A DNA stretch of 64,000 bases from Sphaerotilus sulfidivorans (lineage in GTDB: Bacteria; Pseudomonadota; Gammaproteobacteria; Burkholderiales; Burkholderiaceae_C). Below, piece by piece: positions 47,750-59,751 of this stretch. Made by a program: the position numbers and the translations under genes. Below the pieces are notes generated by a model. That model was not told the origin of the DNA. It ran no database searches and saw only the letters and a program-made list of their open reading frames with translations. The DNA lies in NCBI RefSeq assembly GCF_013426975.1, contig NZ_JACCPY010000021.1:1-64000 (forward strand). The letters are read 5' to 3'. Position 1 is the stretch's first letter. Each line of letters opens with the position of its first letter.

Positions 47750-49012
47750 TCAGCCCAGGCTCAGCTCGGACTTCACCACGCGGCGGTAGACGCCGTAGAG
47801 GATCAGCGTGGCGGCGAGCAGCACCGCGCCCAGCGCGCAGGCCATGCCCCAGTTGACCTCGACGTTGGTGTACTGGGCGATGTAGTACGACAGCATCTGG
47901 TCGTCGGCGCCGCCCAGCAGCGCCGGCGTCACGTAGTAGCCGATGCTCAGGATGAAGACCAGCAGCGCGCCGGCCCCGACGCCCGACCAGGTCTGCGGCA
48001 CATAGACGCGGAAGAAGGCCGCCAGCGGCGAGCTGCCCAGGCTGATGGCCGCGCGCAGATAGGTCGGCGGCACCGACTTCATCACGCTGTACAGCGGCAG
48101 GATCATGAAGGGCAGCAGGATGTGCACCATCGCGATGACCACGCCGGTGCGGTTGAACAGCAGCGCGAGGGGCTCCTCGATCAGGCCCATGCCGACCAGC
48201 GCCGAGTTGACCAGGCCCTCGCGCTGCAGCAGCACGATCCAGGCCGCGACCCGCACCAGGATCGAGGTCCAGAACGGCACCAGCACCAGGATCATCAGCA
48301 GGTTGGCGCGGCGCGCGTCGAGCGTCGACAGCCAGTAGGCCAGCGGGTAGGCCAGCAGCAGGCACAGCACCGTGACCACCGCCGAGATGTTGAAGGTGCG
48401 CAGCAGGATCTTGCCGAAGACCGCCTGCTCGGCCGGCATGGCCTCGACATGGCCTTCGGCATCGCGGCGCAGGTCGACCGCGGCGAGCAGGTAGTCGGGC
48501 GTCCAGCGGCTGGCGTTCTTGGCGATCGCCTGCCAGTAGAGCGGCTCGCCCCAGCGCGCGTCGATCTCGAGCAGGCGATCGCGCGTCTGCTCGGGGCTCA
48601 GGCCCTCGCCGAGCGGCAGCGCCCGGTAGGTGCCCATCACCAGCGAGCGCGCGCCGGGCACCTCGGAGTTGAGCCGGCGCGCCAGCGTGCCGGCCTGCGC
48701 GGTCTCCGGCAGTGCGCCCAGGTCGCGCACCAGGGCCGCATAGGCAGCCGCGGGCGGCGTGCCGTGACGGTCCCAGCCCGACAGCGCCTCGCCGGTATGC
48801 ACCAGCACGTCGGCCACCTCCGGGTTCTCGACCGCACGCTTGAGCAGCGCGCCGATCGGCACCAGGAAGGTCAGCAGCAGGAAGACCAGCAGCGGCAGCG
48901 TCAGGCTGGCGGCCGTCAGCTTGCGGCGGCGCTCGGCGCGCTGGAGCGCACGGGCGAGATCCTGGCCGCGCGGGGCGGCGGCTTCCTGTTCGTCGAGGGC
49001 GAGGCTGTGCAT
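47750..49012 (-). CDS. Polyamine-type ABC transporter permease (PotB/PotH-like), long form
   Basis: This protein of 420 residues is longer than classical PotB (about 285). After the first helix (LPLLVFLLLTFLVPIGALL) about 140 residues of extracytoplasmic sequence precede the remaining helices. The EAA loop is LRAAISLGSSPLAAFFRVYVPQT. The extra loop is known in some Burkholderiales putrescine-type permeases. It forms the channel with the next gene and is part of the operon ATPase - binding protein - permeases - ureohydrolase. Confidence 0.9.
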   Translation of the reverse strand: MHSLALDEQEAAAPRGQDLARALQRAERRRKLTAASLTLPLLVFLLLTFLVPIGALLKRAVENPEVADVLVHTGEALSGWDRHGTPPAAAYAALVRDLGALPETAQAGTLARRLNSEVPGARSLVMGTYRALPLGEGLSPEQTRDRLLEIDARWGEPLYWQAIAKNASRWTPDYLLAAVDLRRDAEGHVEAMPAEQAVFGKILLRTFNISAVVTVLCLLLAYPLAYWLSTLDARRANLLMILVLVPFWTSILVRVAAWIVLLQREGLVNSALVGMGLIEEPLALLFNRTGVVIAMVHILLPFMILPLYSVMKSVPPTYLRAAISLGSSPLAAFFRVYVPQTWSGVGAGALLVFILSIGYYVTPALLGGADDQMLSYYIAQYTNVEVNWGMACALGAVLLAATLILYGVYRRVVKSELSLG

Positions 49013-49060
49013 GGCGTCAGTCGGGCGGGGGCGGAGGGGCGTTCGGCTCGATCGCGCGGC

Positions 49061-50101
49061 TTACTGGGCGGCCCAGGCGGCGAAGCGCTTCTCCAGCGCC
49101 TCGCCCTGGTCGGCCCAGAAGGTGATGTCGAACTTCAGCGCGTCCTTCGAGTTGGCCGGCGAGGTCGGCAGCAGCGCCAGGGTCTTGGCATCCAGGCTGC
49201 CCAGGGCCTTGTTGTTGGTCGGGCCGTAGGAGATCAGCTTGGCGTATTCGGCCTGGGCGGCCGGCTGCGAGGCCGAGGCGATGAACTTCATCGCCAGGTC
49301 CTTGTTCGGCGTGCCCTTCGGGATGACCCAGTAGTCCAGGTCATAGATGCCGCCGGTCCAGCTGATCTGCAGGTTCTTGCCCTCGCGCTGCGCGGCGTCG
49401 ATGCGGCCGTTGTAGGCGGTGGTCATGACCACGTCGCCGGCGACCAGGAACTGCGGCGGCTGCGCGCCGGCTTCCCACCACTGGATCGAGGGCTTCAGCT
49501 CGGTCATCTTCTTGAACGCGCGATCGGCGCCGGCCGGCGTGGCCAGCACCTTGTAGACGTCCTTCGACGGCACGCCGTCGGCCATCAGCGCGAACTCGAG
49601 GTTGTAGCGCGCGCCCTTGCGCATGCCGCGCTTGCCGGCGAACTTCTTGGTGTCCCAGAAGTCGGCCCAGGTCTTGGGGCCGTCCTTCAGCTTGTCGCCG
49701 TTGTAGGCCATGACGGTCGACCAGATGAAGATGCCGACGCCGCATTCCTGCACCGCCGCCGGCTGGAAGTCGGCCTTGTTGCCGACCTTGGCCCAGTCGA
49801 TCTTCTCGAACAGGCCTTCGTCGCAGCCGCGTGCCGCATCCGGGCTCTCGACCTCGACGACGTCCCAGGTCACCTTCTTCGTCTCGACCATGGCCTTGAT
49901 CTTGGCCTGCTCGCCGTTGTATTCGACGCCGACGATCTTGGTGCCGGTGGCCTTCTCGAAGGGCTCGACATAGGCCTTCTTCTGCGCGTTGCCGTTGGCA
50001 CCGCCGAAGTTGACGACGGTCAGCTGGCTCTGCGCGAGCGCCGAGCCGGCCAGCAGCGAGGCCGCGGCGGCCACGACCAGGGAAACGGTAGCGTTCTTCA
50101 T
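49061..50101 (-). CDS. Polyamine-type ABC transporter substrate-binding protein
   Basis: This 346-residue protein has a signal peptide (VSLVVAAAASLLAGSALA). The mature part is a PotD/PotF-like fold: LTVVNFGGANGNAQKKAYVEPFEKATGTKIV, TWDVVEVESPDAARGCDEGLFEKIDW and GDVVMTTAYNGRIDAAQ. The ligand is not certain: a guanidino or amino compound is suggested by the downstream ureohydrolase and gabT. Confidence 0.92.
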   Translation of the reverse strand: MKNATVSLVVAAAASLLAGSALAQSQLTVVNFGGANGNAQKKAYVEPFEKATGTKIVGVEYNGEQAKIKAMVETKKVTWDVVEVESPDAARGCDEGLFEKIDWAKVGNKADFQPAAVQECGVGIFIWSTVMAYNGDKLKDGPKTWADFWDTKKFAGKRGMRKGARYNLEFALMADGVPSKDVYKVLATPAGADRAFKKMTELKPSIQWWEAGAQPPQFLVAGDVVMTTAYNGRIDAAQREGKNLQISWTGGIYDLDYWVIPKGTPNKDLAMKFIASASQPAAQAEYAKLISYGPTNNKALGSLDAKTLALLPTSPANSKDALKFDITFWADQGEALEKRFAAWAAQ

Positions 50102-50169
50102 GACGAGGGTTCCTCAGTGAGAGCGGAAGGGGCGGGGGAAAATCAGGGGAATGGGGAATCGGGGCGGCG

Positions 50170-51255
<1,086 letters not shown>

Positions 51256-51367
51256 CGTCTTCGGGTGCTCGGGTGTGGATCGGGGAAAGGCTCGACGCGG
51301 GGCGCGGCGGACAAGGGGTCCGTGCTGCAGGACGCCCGGACTGTAGGAGGGGGCTTGTCGCGACAAC

Positions 51368-51422
51368 ATGCACAGACAGGGCCCGGTTCCGACGCACTGT
51401 GCAGGCGGTACTGCCTGTACAG
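51368..51422. promoter_or_regulatory. Three-half-site operator upstream of potA
   Basis: ATGCACAG (51368-51375), a 20-base gap, ACTGTGCAGG (51396-51405), an 8-base gap, and CCTGTACAG (51414-51422). The last two form an inverted repeat. The same three blocks with identical 20- and 8-base gaps lie before gabT (53431-53485). The likely binder is the GabR-like protein encoded at 53531. Confidence 0.7.
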
Positions 51423-51915
51423 ACTTGCCCTCTGTTCAAGAGCGGTGCGGCATGTCTGGCACTGGTGCGGTGCATGCCCCGAAAAGAGGCGATCACACGG
51501 CGAAACCCCATCGCAATCGTTCACGATGCGGCGGAAACGCACGAAATCCGCACCGATGCGCGCCATCAGGCCCAGGCGAGGGGCAGAAAAATTTTTCCGT
51601 CTCCCACGCCATGTTGCAGAAAGTTGACAGCGTGCCGAGGTGTCGCCACTGCTGTTCCGGTCTGGAACAGGTTCGGGCTCCCACCCCTTTTGATCTTTTT
51701 AAATACTAACAGCTAAGCGGTTTGCAAACCATCAAGAAACAACCCGTGCAATTCACTCAGGCAAGGCTGAATCACTCCAGAGCCTTCCGGCTTCGCCGGG
51801 CGTCTTGACCAAAAAAGCGCTTTTTGCCGGTCTTGTGGCCGGAGGGCCGGAGGGAGAGGTGGACGGCGAGAGGATGGATGGGTGGATGGACCGGGCGGGA
51901 TCGGGCGGGATCGGT

Positions 51916-51945
51916 CGTGGGTGCCCGCCTTCGCGGGCATGACGG
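51916..51945 (+). repeat. REP-like palindrome, copy 3
   Basis: The stem is TGCCCGC/GCGGGCA around CTTC. Compared with copy 2, two base pairs differ and both partners change together (C-G to G-C, T-A to C-G). It forms an inverted pair with copy 4, 29 bases away. Confidence 0.82.
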
Positions 51946-51974
51946 AGCCGAGCCGCATGACGGAGTCGACTCTG

Positions 51975-52004
51975 CCGTCATCCTCGCGAAGGCGAGGACC
52001 CACG
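51975..52004 (-). repeat. REP-like palindrome, copy 4
   Basis: The 30 bases are the exact complement of 45901-45930. It lies 18 bases beyond the 3' end of gabT, inverted relative to copy 3, an arrangement like bacterial interspersed mosaic elements. Confidence 0.85.
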
Positions 52005-52022
52005 CGATCCCCCGCGGTGCGG

Positions 52023-53327
52023 TCAGGCCGTCGCGTCGAAGCAGTCCGACAGCACCGCCAGGCCTTCGTCGAGCACAGCGTCGGAGGCGGTCAGCGGCAC
52101 CAGGATGCGGATGACGTTGGCGTGCACGCCGCACGACAGCAGGATCAGGCCGCGGCGCAGGGCTTCCGCGACGATGCGGCGGGTGCGGTCGGCGTCCGGG
52201 CGGGCCAGGTCGCCGTCGGTGAACAGCTCGATGGCGATCATCGCGCCGGGGCCGCGGATGTCGCCGATCGCGCTGTGGCGCTCGGCGATCTGCTTCAGGC
52301 CGGCCTTCAGGCGCTCGCCCACCGCCTGGCTGCGCGCGAGCAGGCTTTCCTTCTCGAAGGTCTCGATCACCGCCAGCGCCGCGGCGCAGGCCAGCGGGTT
52401 GCCGGAGTAGGTGCCGCCCAGGCCGCCCGGTGCCGGCGCGTCCATCACCTCGGCGCGGCCGATGATCGCCGACAGCGGGAAACCGCCGCCCAGCGACTTG
52501 GCCATCGTGATGATGTCCGGCGCCACGCCCGCCTGCTCGAACCAGCTCTCGCAGGCCAGCCAGCGGCCGGTGCGGCCGGCGCCGGTCTGCACCTCGTCGG
52601 CGATCAGCAGGATGCCGTGGCGGTCGCACAGCTCGCGCAGCGCCTTGACGAAGTCGATCGGGGCTTCATAGAAGCCGCCTTCGCCCTGCACCGGTTCCAG
52701 GATGATCGCGGCCACGCGCGAGGGCTCGACGTCGTACTTGAACAGCGCCTCGATCGAGGCCATTGCGTCGGCGGTGCTCACGCCGTGCAGCGCACACGGG
52801 AACTTGGCGTGATAGACCTCGGCCGGGAAGGGACCGAAGCCGACCTTGTACGGCACGACCTTGCCGGTCAGCGCCATGCCCATCATCGTGCGGCCGTGGA
52901 AGCCGCCGCCGAAGGCGATGACCGCCGAACGCTTCGTGTAGGCCCGCGCGACCTTGACCGCGTTCTCGACCGCCTCGGCGCCGGTGGTCATGAAGAAGCT
53001 CTTCTTCGCGAAGGCGCCCGGCGCCATCGTGTTCAGGCGCTCGGCCAGCTCGACATAGGGCTCGTAGGCCAGCACCTGGAAGCAGGTGTGCGTGACGCGG
53101 TCGAGCTGGGCCTTGACCGCCTCGACCAGCGCCGGGTGGCGGTGGCCGGTGTTCAGCACCGCGATGCCGCCGGCGAAGTCGATCAGGCGACGGCCCTCGA
53201 CATCCCAGACCTCGGCGTTCTCGGCCCGGTCGACGAAGACTTCGTGGGCCTGGCCCAGCCCGGCGGGCAGGGCGGCGCGGCGGCGGGCCATCAGGGCGGC
53301 GTTGGTCAGGTTCGGTTCGCGTTGCAT
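52023..53327 (-). CDS. gabT: 4-aminobutyrate aminotransferase GabT
   Basis: This 434-residue class III aminotransferase has the cofactor-site motifs TTGAEAVENAVKVARAYT, AFGGGFHGRTMMGMALTGK and the PLP lysine in MAKSLGGGFPLSAIIGR. LILLSCGVHANVIRILVPL near the C-terminus is typical of GabT. It converts GABA and 2-oxoglutarate to succinate semialdehyde and glutamate. It is divergent from a GabR-like MocR regulator and preceded by the shared operator. Confidence 0.93.
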   Translation of the reverse strand: MQREPNLTNAALMARRRAALPAGLGQAHEVFVDRAENAEVWDVEGRRLIDFAGGIAVLNTGHRHPALVEAVKAQLDRVTHTCFQVLAYEPYVELAERLNTMAPGAFAKKSFFMTTGAEAVENAVKVARAYTKRSAVIAFGGGFHGRTMMGMALTGKVVPYKVGFGPFPAEVYHAKFPCALHGVSTADAMASIEALFKYDVEPSRVAAIILEPVQGEGGFYEAPIDFVKALRELCDRHGILLIADEVQTGAGRTGRWLACESWFEQAGVAPDIITMAKSLGGGFPLSAIIGRAEVMDAPAPGGLGGTYSGNPLACAAALAVIETFEKESLLARSQAVGERLKAGLKQIAERHSAIGDIRGPGAMIAIELFTDGDLARPDADRTRRIVAEALRRGLILLSCGVHANVIRILVPLTASDAVLDEGLAVLSDCFDATA

Positions 53328-53430
53328 CGGGAGGTCCTGGTCGGGGGGGAGGGCAAGTCGGGGTGGCGAGGGTGAGCCGTGGCAGGCTTCGACTAGGCGT
53401 CGACTCTAGGGGCCTGTTCCGCGACGGACC

Positions 53431-53485
53431 ATGTACAGCCAGCGTGATCGGCTTGCGCACTGTGCAGGTTCCTGCACCGGTACAG
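53431..53485. promoter_or_regulatory. Three-half-site operator upstream of gabT
   Basis: ATGTACAG (53431-53438), a 20-base gap, ACTGTGCAGG (53459-53468), an 8-base gap, CCGGTACAG (53477-53485). Spacing matches the potA site exactly. The near edge lies 104 bases from the gabT ATG, against 113 bases at potA, with the same orientation relative to both genes. A TAGACT box at 53514-53519 could serve the regulator gene. Confidence 0.7.
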
Positions 53486-53530
53486 CCTCGGCGATCATGC
53501 TGCAGCGCGGCGCTAGACTTGTCGCCAGCC

Positions 53531-55102
53531 ATGTTCACCCTTCAGCCCCAGTCCTCCATCCCGCTGGTCACCCAGATCGTCGACGGCCTGCGCCGCCTGA
53601 TCGACGACGGGTCCCTGCGTGCCGGCACCAAGGTGCCCTCGATCCGCCAGTTCGCCCATGCGCACGAGGTCAGCGTCTTCACCGTCGTCGAGGCCTACGA
53701 CCGCCTGGTCGCGCTCGGCTATCTGGTCTCGCGGCCGCATTCCGGCTTCTTCGTGCGCAAGCGCGCGGCGGTCGAGAACCGCGAGTCCGGACCGCCCGGC
53801 GTGCCCGGCGGCGGCTACAGCTTCGACTCGGCCTGGTACCTGCGCAAGATCTTCGAGAACCGCCACCTGTCGATGAAGGCCGGCTGCGGCTGGCTGCCCC
53901 ACGAGTGGCTGTTCGAGGACGGCGTGCGGCGCAGCCTGCGCGCGCTGGCGGCCGACAGCATCGACCTCGGCGGCTATGGCGATCCCAAGGGCTTTCCGCC
54001 GCTGCGCGAGTTCATCCGCGACGCGATGGCCGAGCAGGAGATCGCCATCGTGCCCGAGCAGGTGCTGCTGACGCAGGGCTCCAGCCAGGCGCTCGACCTG
54101 GCCGCGCGCCGGCTGGTGCGCGCCGGCGACGCGGTGCTGGTCGACGATCCCGGCTACGCCAACCTGCTGTTCTCGCTGCGCTTCGCAGGCGCCAAGCTGG
54201 TGGGCGTGCCGCGCACGCCGCACGGCTACGACCTGCCCACGCTCGAGAAGCTCATCATCGAGCACCGTCCCAAGATCTTCTTCACCCAGCCGCGCCTGCA
54301 GAGCCCGACCGGCTCGACCGCGCAGCTCGCGCATCTGCACCGGGTGCTGCAGCTGGCCGAGAAGCATGACTTCCTCGTCGTCGAGAACGACATCTATGTC
54401 GATCTGGATCCGGAGCCGCGCCCGTCGCTGGCCAGCCTGGACCAGCTCTCGCGGGTGCTCTATGTCGGCAGCTATTCCAAGACCATCTCGCCGAACCTGC
54501 GGGTGGGCTATCTGGTGGCGCATCCGGACCTGATCGAGGATCTGGCGCAGCTGAAGATGATCTCGGGACTGACCTCGTCGGAGTTCAGCGAGCGGCTGGT
54601 CTACGGCGCGCTCACCGAGGGGCGCTGGCGCAAGCACCTGAAGGCGCTGCGCGACCGCCTGGCCGAGGCGCACCAGCGGGTCGCGGGCCGGCTGGCGCGC
54701 CTGGGCTTCGAGATCTTCTCGGAGCCGAAGGCCGGCATGTTCCTGTGGGCACGCCATCCGCAGCTGCCCGACGCCGGCATGCTGTCCAACCAGGCCGCCG
54801 GCAGCGACATCATGCTCGGCCCCGGCCACCTGTTCACCGCCGCGATGCAGTCAACCGCCTGGATCCGCTTCAATGTCGCCTTCTGCGGCGAGGAGCGCCT
54901 GTTCGACTTCCTGGCCGAGCGCGTCCGCGCCGGCGGGCGCGACTCCGGTGACTCCGGTGACTCCGGTGACTCCGGTGACTCCGGTGACTCCGGTGACTCC
55001 GGTGACTCCGGTGACTCCGGTGACTCCGGTGACTCCGGTGACTCCGGTGACTCCGGTGACTCCGGTGACTCCGGCGACCGCCCCGAGGGCGAACTTCTAT
55101 AA
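53531..55102 (+). CDS. GabR-like MocR regulator with a DSG-repeat tail
   Basis: This protein of 523 residues has a GntR winged helix ([49 protein letters not shown]) and an aminotransferase-like domain with the PLP lysine in [16 protein letters not shown]. Family members end near residue 470. Here the 9-bp minisatellite at 54941-55075 adds 15 Asp-Ser-Gly units before RPEGELL. It is divergent from gabT, consistent with GABA-responsive control of gabT and the transporter operon. The stop codon TAA lies inside the TATAAT box of alaS. Confidence 0.9.
   Translation: MFTLQPQSSIPLVTQIVDGLRRLIDDGSLRAGTKVPSIRQFAHAHEVSVFTVVEAYDRLVALGYLVSRPHSGFFVRKRAAVENRESGPPGVPGGGYSFDSAWYLRKIFENRHLSMKAGCGWLPHEWLFEDGVRRSLRALAADSIDLGGYGDPKGFPPLREFIRDAMAEQEIAIVPEQVLLTQGSSQALDLAARRLVRAGDAVLVDDPGYANLLFSLRFAGAKLVGVPRTPHGYDLPTLEKLIIEHRPKIFFTQPRLQSPTGSTAQLAHLHRVLQLAEKHDFLVVENDIYVDLDPEPRPSLASLDQLSRVLYVGSYSKTISPNLRVGYLVAHPDLIEDLAQLKMISGLTSSEFSERLVYGALTEGRWRKHLKALRDRLAEAHQRVAGRLARLGFEIFSEPKAGMFLWARHPQLPDAGMLSNQAAGSDIMLGPGHLFTAAMQSTAWIRFNVAFCGEERLFDFLAERVRAGGRDSGDSGDSGDSGDSGDSGDSGDSGDSGDSGDSGDSGDSGDSGDSGDRPEGELL
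54941..55075 (+). repeat. 9-bp minisatellite, 15 units
   Basis: GACTCCGGT is repeated 14 times without error, followed by GACTCCGGC. The period is a multiple of three, so copy-number change keeps frame and only lengthens or shortens the Asp-Ser-Gly tail. Perfect identity indicates recent expansion by slippage. Confidence 0.98.
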
Positions 55103-55103
55103 T
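55098..55103 (+). promoter_or_regulatory. Perfect -10 box TATAAT of alaS
   Basis: TATAAT lies 57 bases before the alaS ATG. It overlaps the TAA stop of the preceding gene (55100-55102). The expected -35 position (55075-55080) has no TTGACA-like sequence and abuts the end of the minisatellite. Confidence 0.6.
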
Positions 55104-55159
55104 CGAAAACTTTGCTCCGCTCACCCCAGGCCACCCGGCCAGCCGTCGAAAGCCCAAGG

Positions 55160-57802
<2,643 letters not shown>

Positions 57803-57820
57803 TGCGCCCCTGAAGCACAA

Positions 57821-57853
57821 GGCCCCGGTCGCTCACGCGGCCGGGGCCTTTTT
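57821..57853 (+). terminator. Rho-independent terminator of alaS
   Basis: GGCCCCGG (57821-57828) pairs with CCGGGGCC (57841-57848), followed by TTTTT. It lies 18 bases after the alaS stop and before the convergent ppiC gene; on the minus strand a shorter A-tract makes a two-way function possible. Confidence 0.93.
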
Positions 57854-57906
57854 GCAGGGACTTTCGCGAGAATCCTGGGCTGCGCGCCGAGGATCTCAGC
57901 CTGGGA

Positions 57907-58713
57907 TCACTGCGCGCCGAACTTGTAGTCGGTGCGCGCCTTGGTCTTCAGGTCGTCGCGGTACTTGGCCAGCTTCTGCTGCTGGGCACGCTGGGCCAGC
58001 TGCGGCTTGACTTCCTCGAAGGACGGGAAGGAGGCCGAGCGGGTGTCTTCCAGCAGGATGACGTGGTAGCCGAACTGGCTCTTCACCGGGGCGTCGGTGA
58101 ACTGGCCCTTCGTCAGCTTGGTCATCGCCTGCGAGAACTCGGGCACGTAGTTGCCCGGCGAGGCCCAGTCGAGGTCGCCGCCGTTCGGCGCCGAGCCCGG
58201 ATCCTTCGAGTTGGCCTTGGCCAGCTCGGCGAAGCTTGCGCCGCCCTTGAGCTGGGCGATGATCGCCTTGGCCTCGTCTTCCTTCTCGACCAGGATGTGG
58301 CGGGCGCGGTACTCGCTGCCGCTGTTGGCGGACTTGATCTGCTCGTACTCGGCCTTCAGGTCATCGTCGCTGACCGGGCTGGTCTTCTGGTAGTTGTTGA
58401 ACAGCTCGCGGATCAGCAGGCTCTGGCGCGCGACTTCCATCTGCGCACGGAATTCCGGATCACGCTGCAGGCCGCGGCGTTCGGCTTCCTGCACGAAGAT
58501 CTCGCGCAGGACGATCTCGTCACGAACCTGCTGCTCCAGCTCCGGCGTGCGTTCCTGGCCACCCTGCTTGGTGATCTGGGTCATGAACGATTCGAAGCGC
58601 GCCTTCGGCACGGCCTTGCCGTTGACGATGGCGATGTTCTGGGCCGAGGCCAGGGCCGGCAGCAGCGCCGCGGCGATGGCGACGGCGGAGACAGCGATCG
58701 AGAGCTTCTTCAT
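57907..58713 (-). CDS. Periplasmic parvulin-type peptidyl-prolyl isomerase (PpiC)
   Basis: This 268-residue protein has a signal peptide ending ALASA and a SurA/PpiD-like N-terminal helical part. The parvulin domain spans about residues 130-230: YRARHILVEKEDEAKAIIAQL, NSKDPGSAPNGGDLDW, FGYHVILLEDTR. It catalyses proline isomerisation during folding of exported proteins. It belongs to the yciB-bolA-ppiC set common in Burkholderiales; the gap to bolA is 40 bases. Confidence 0.92.
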   Translation of the reverse strand: MKKLSIAVSAVAIAAALLPALASAQNIAIVNGKAVPKARFESFMTQITKQGGQERTPELEQQVRDEIVLREIFVQEAERRGLQRDPEFRAQMEVARQSLLIRELFNNYQKTSPVSDDDLKAEYEQIKSANSGSEYRARHILVEKEDEAKAIIAQLKGGASFAELAKANSKDPGSAPNGGDLDWASPGNYVPEFSQAMTKLTKGQFTDAPVKSQFGYHVILLEDTRSASFPSFEEVKPQLAQRAQQQKLAKYRDDLKTKARTDYKFGAQ

Positions 58714-58753
58714 GGAGTGGGTGGGCCTTTGCTTTGTTCAGCGGTCGGGGCGC

Positions 58754-59020
58754 TCAGGCTGCATCGGCCTCGATGGCCAGGGCATGGATGCCCAGGGGGA
58801 TCAGCCCGGCGAGGGCATCATACACGAGGCGATGTCGGGCAATCCGGCTCGATCCGGCAAAGCGCGCGCTGCGGATCAGCACCCGGTAATGTCCTCCGGA
58901 GGCGGCGCCGGCGTGGCCGGCATGCAGGTGACTTTCGTCGATGACCTGCAGGGATTCGGGCGCCAGCGCATCGCGCAGCGCCTGCTCGATGGCGGAAACG
59001 GAGACTCTCGGTGCGTTCAT
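58754..59020 (-). CDS. bolA: BolA-family protein
   Basis: This 88-residue protein has the BolA core: VIDESHLHAGHAGAASGGHYRVLI and RIARHRLVYDALAGLIPLGIHALAI. The His in the final helix is an iron-sulphur ligand in BolA-glutaredoxin complexes. It overlaps the stop of yciB (ATGA at 59017-59020). It probably acts in iron-sulphur handling or morphology control. Confidence 0.93.
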   Translation of the reverse strand: MNAPRVSVSAIEQALRDALAPESLQVIDESHLHAGHAGAASGGHYRVLIRSARFAGSSRIARHRLVYDALAGLIPLGIHALAIEADAA

Positions 59021-59649
59021 GATTCGTCGCCTTCGGCCGGCTTCATGTGGCGGCTCATGTAGATGCCCTGCGCGACCATGAACACCAGCATCAGGCCCAT
59101 GCCGCCGAAGGACTTGAAGGTGACCCAGGTGCTGGTGTCGTAGCTGTAGGCGATCCAGAGGTTGAGCACGCCCATCAGGCTGAAGAAGCCGATCCAGGCC
59201 AGGTTCAGGTTGCGCCAGACGAAGCCGGGCAGCTCCACCTGCTCGCCCATCATCATCTTCAGCAGGTTGCGGCCCGACAGGATCGGGCTGAGCCAGAAGG
59301 CCGCGGCCATCACCCAGTACAGCACGCTGGGCTTCCACTTGATGAAGGTCTCGCTGTGGAAGTAGATGGTGGCGCCGCCCATCACCGTGACCAGCCCGAG
59401 GCTGACCCACAGCATGGTGTCGACCTTCTGGCCGCGCAGCTTCAGGTAGAGCACCTGCAGCACGGTGGCCAGGATGACCACCACGGTGGCCAGCAGCACC
59501 GGCGCCTCCTTGGCGCCGACCGCGCCGCCCGAGACCATGAAGCCGAACCAGTCGGTGGCCAGCGCGGCGGCCTCGTCCGGGCGCTTCTCGGCCTGGTTGA
59601 AGGTCAGGAAGAACAGGACGATCGGCAGGAAGTCGAGAAGGATCTTCAT
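59017..59649 (-). CDS. yciB: Inner-membrane septation protein A (YciB/IspZ)
   Basis: This 210-residue protein has five hydrophobic segments. Family blocks are MKILLDFLPIVLFF, TIYFHSETFIKWKPSVLYWVMAA, and WRNLNLAWIGFFSLMGVLNLWIA. It takes part in cell-envelope integrity and division. It heads the yciB-bolA-ppiC operon. Confidence 0.95.
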   Translation of the reverse strand: MKILLDFLPIVLFFLTFNQAEKRPDEAAALATDWFGFMVSGGAVGAKEAPVLLATVVVILATVLQVLYLKLRGQKVDTMLWVSLGLVTVMGGATIYFHSETFIKWKPSVLYWVMAAAFWLSPILSGRNLLKMMMGEQVELPGFVWRNLNLAWIGFFSLMGVLNLWIAYSYDTSTWVTFKSFGGMGLMLVFMVAQGIYMSRHMKPAEGDES

Positions 59650-59751
59650 CAGGCGGTTTTCTCAGGACGGGACGGCTGGAGCCGGGGCAGGACGGAGTCT
59701 AGCGAAGCTTGCGTGCGGCGCCGCCGCCTGTTCCCGGGATGGGGGCCGCGA

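Larger units (their letters stand above)
51256..52022. other. 767-base intergenic region between potA and gabT
   Basis: No gene is supported here. The right part of the potA upstream region holds the three-half-site operator (51368-51422). The stretch 51560-51780 is unusually AT-rich for this genome. A 14-base palindrome AAAAAGCGCTTTTT at 51812-51825, inside GACC/GGTC arms, and a CCGGC-TTC-GCCGG hairpin near 51787-51799 may terminate transcription from gabT. Two REP-like elements lie at 51916-52004. Confidence 0.6.
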
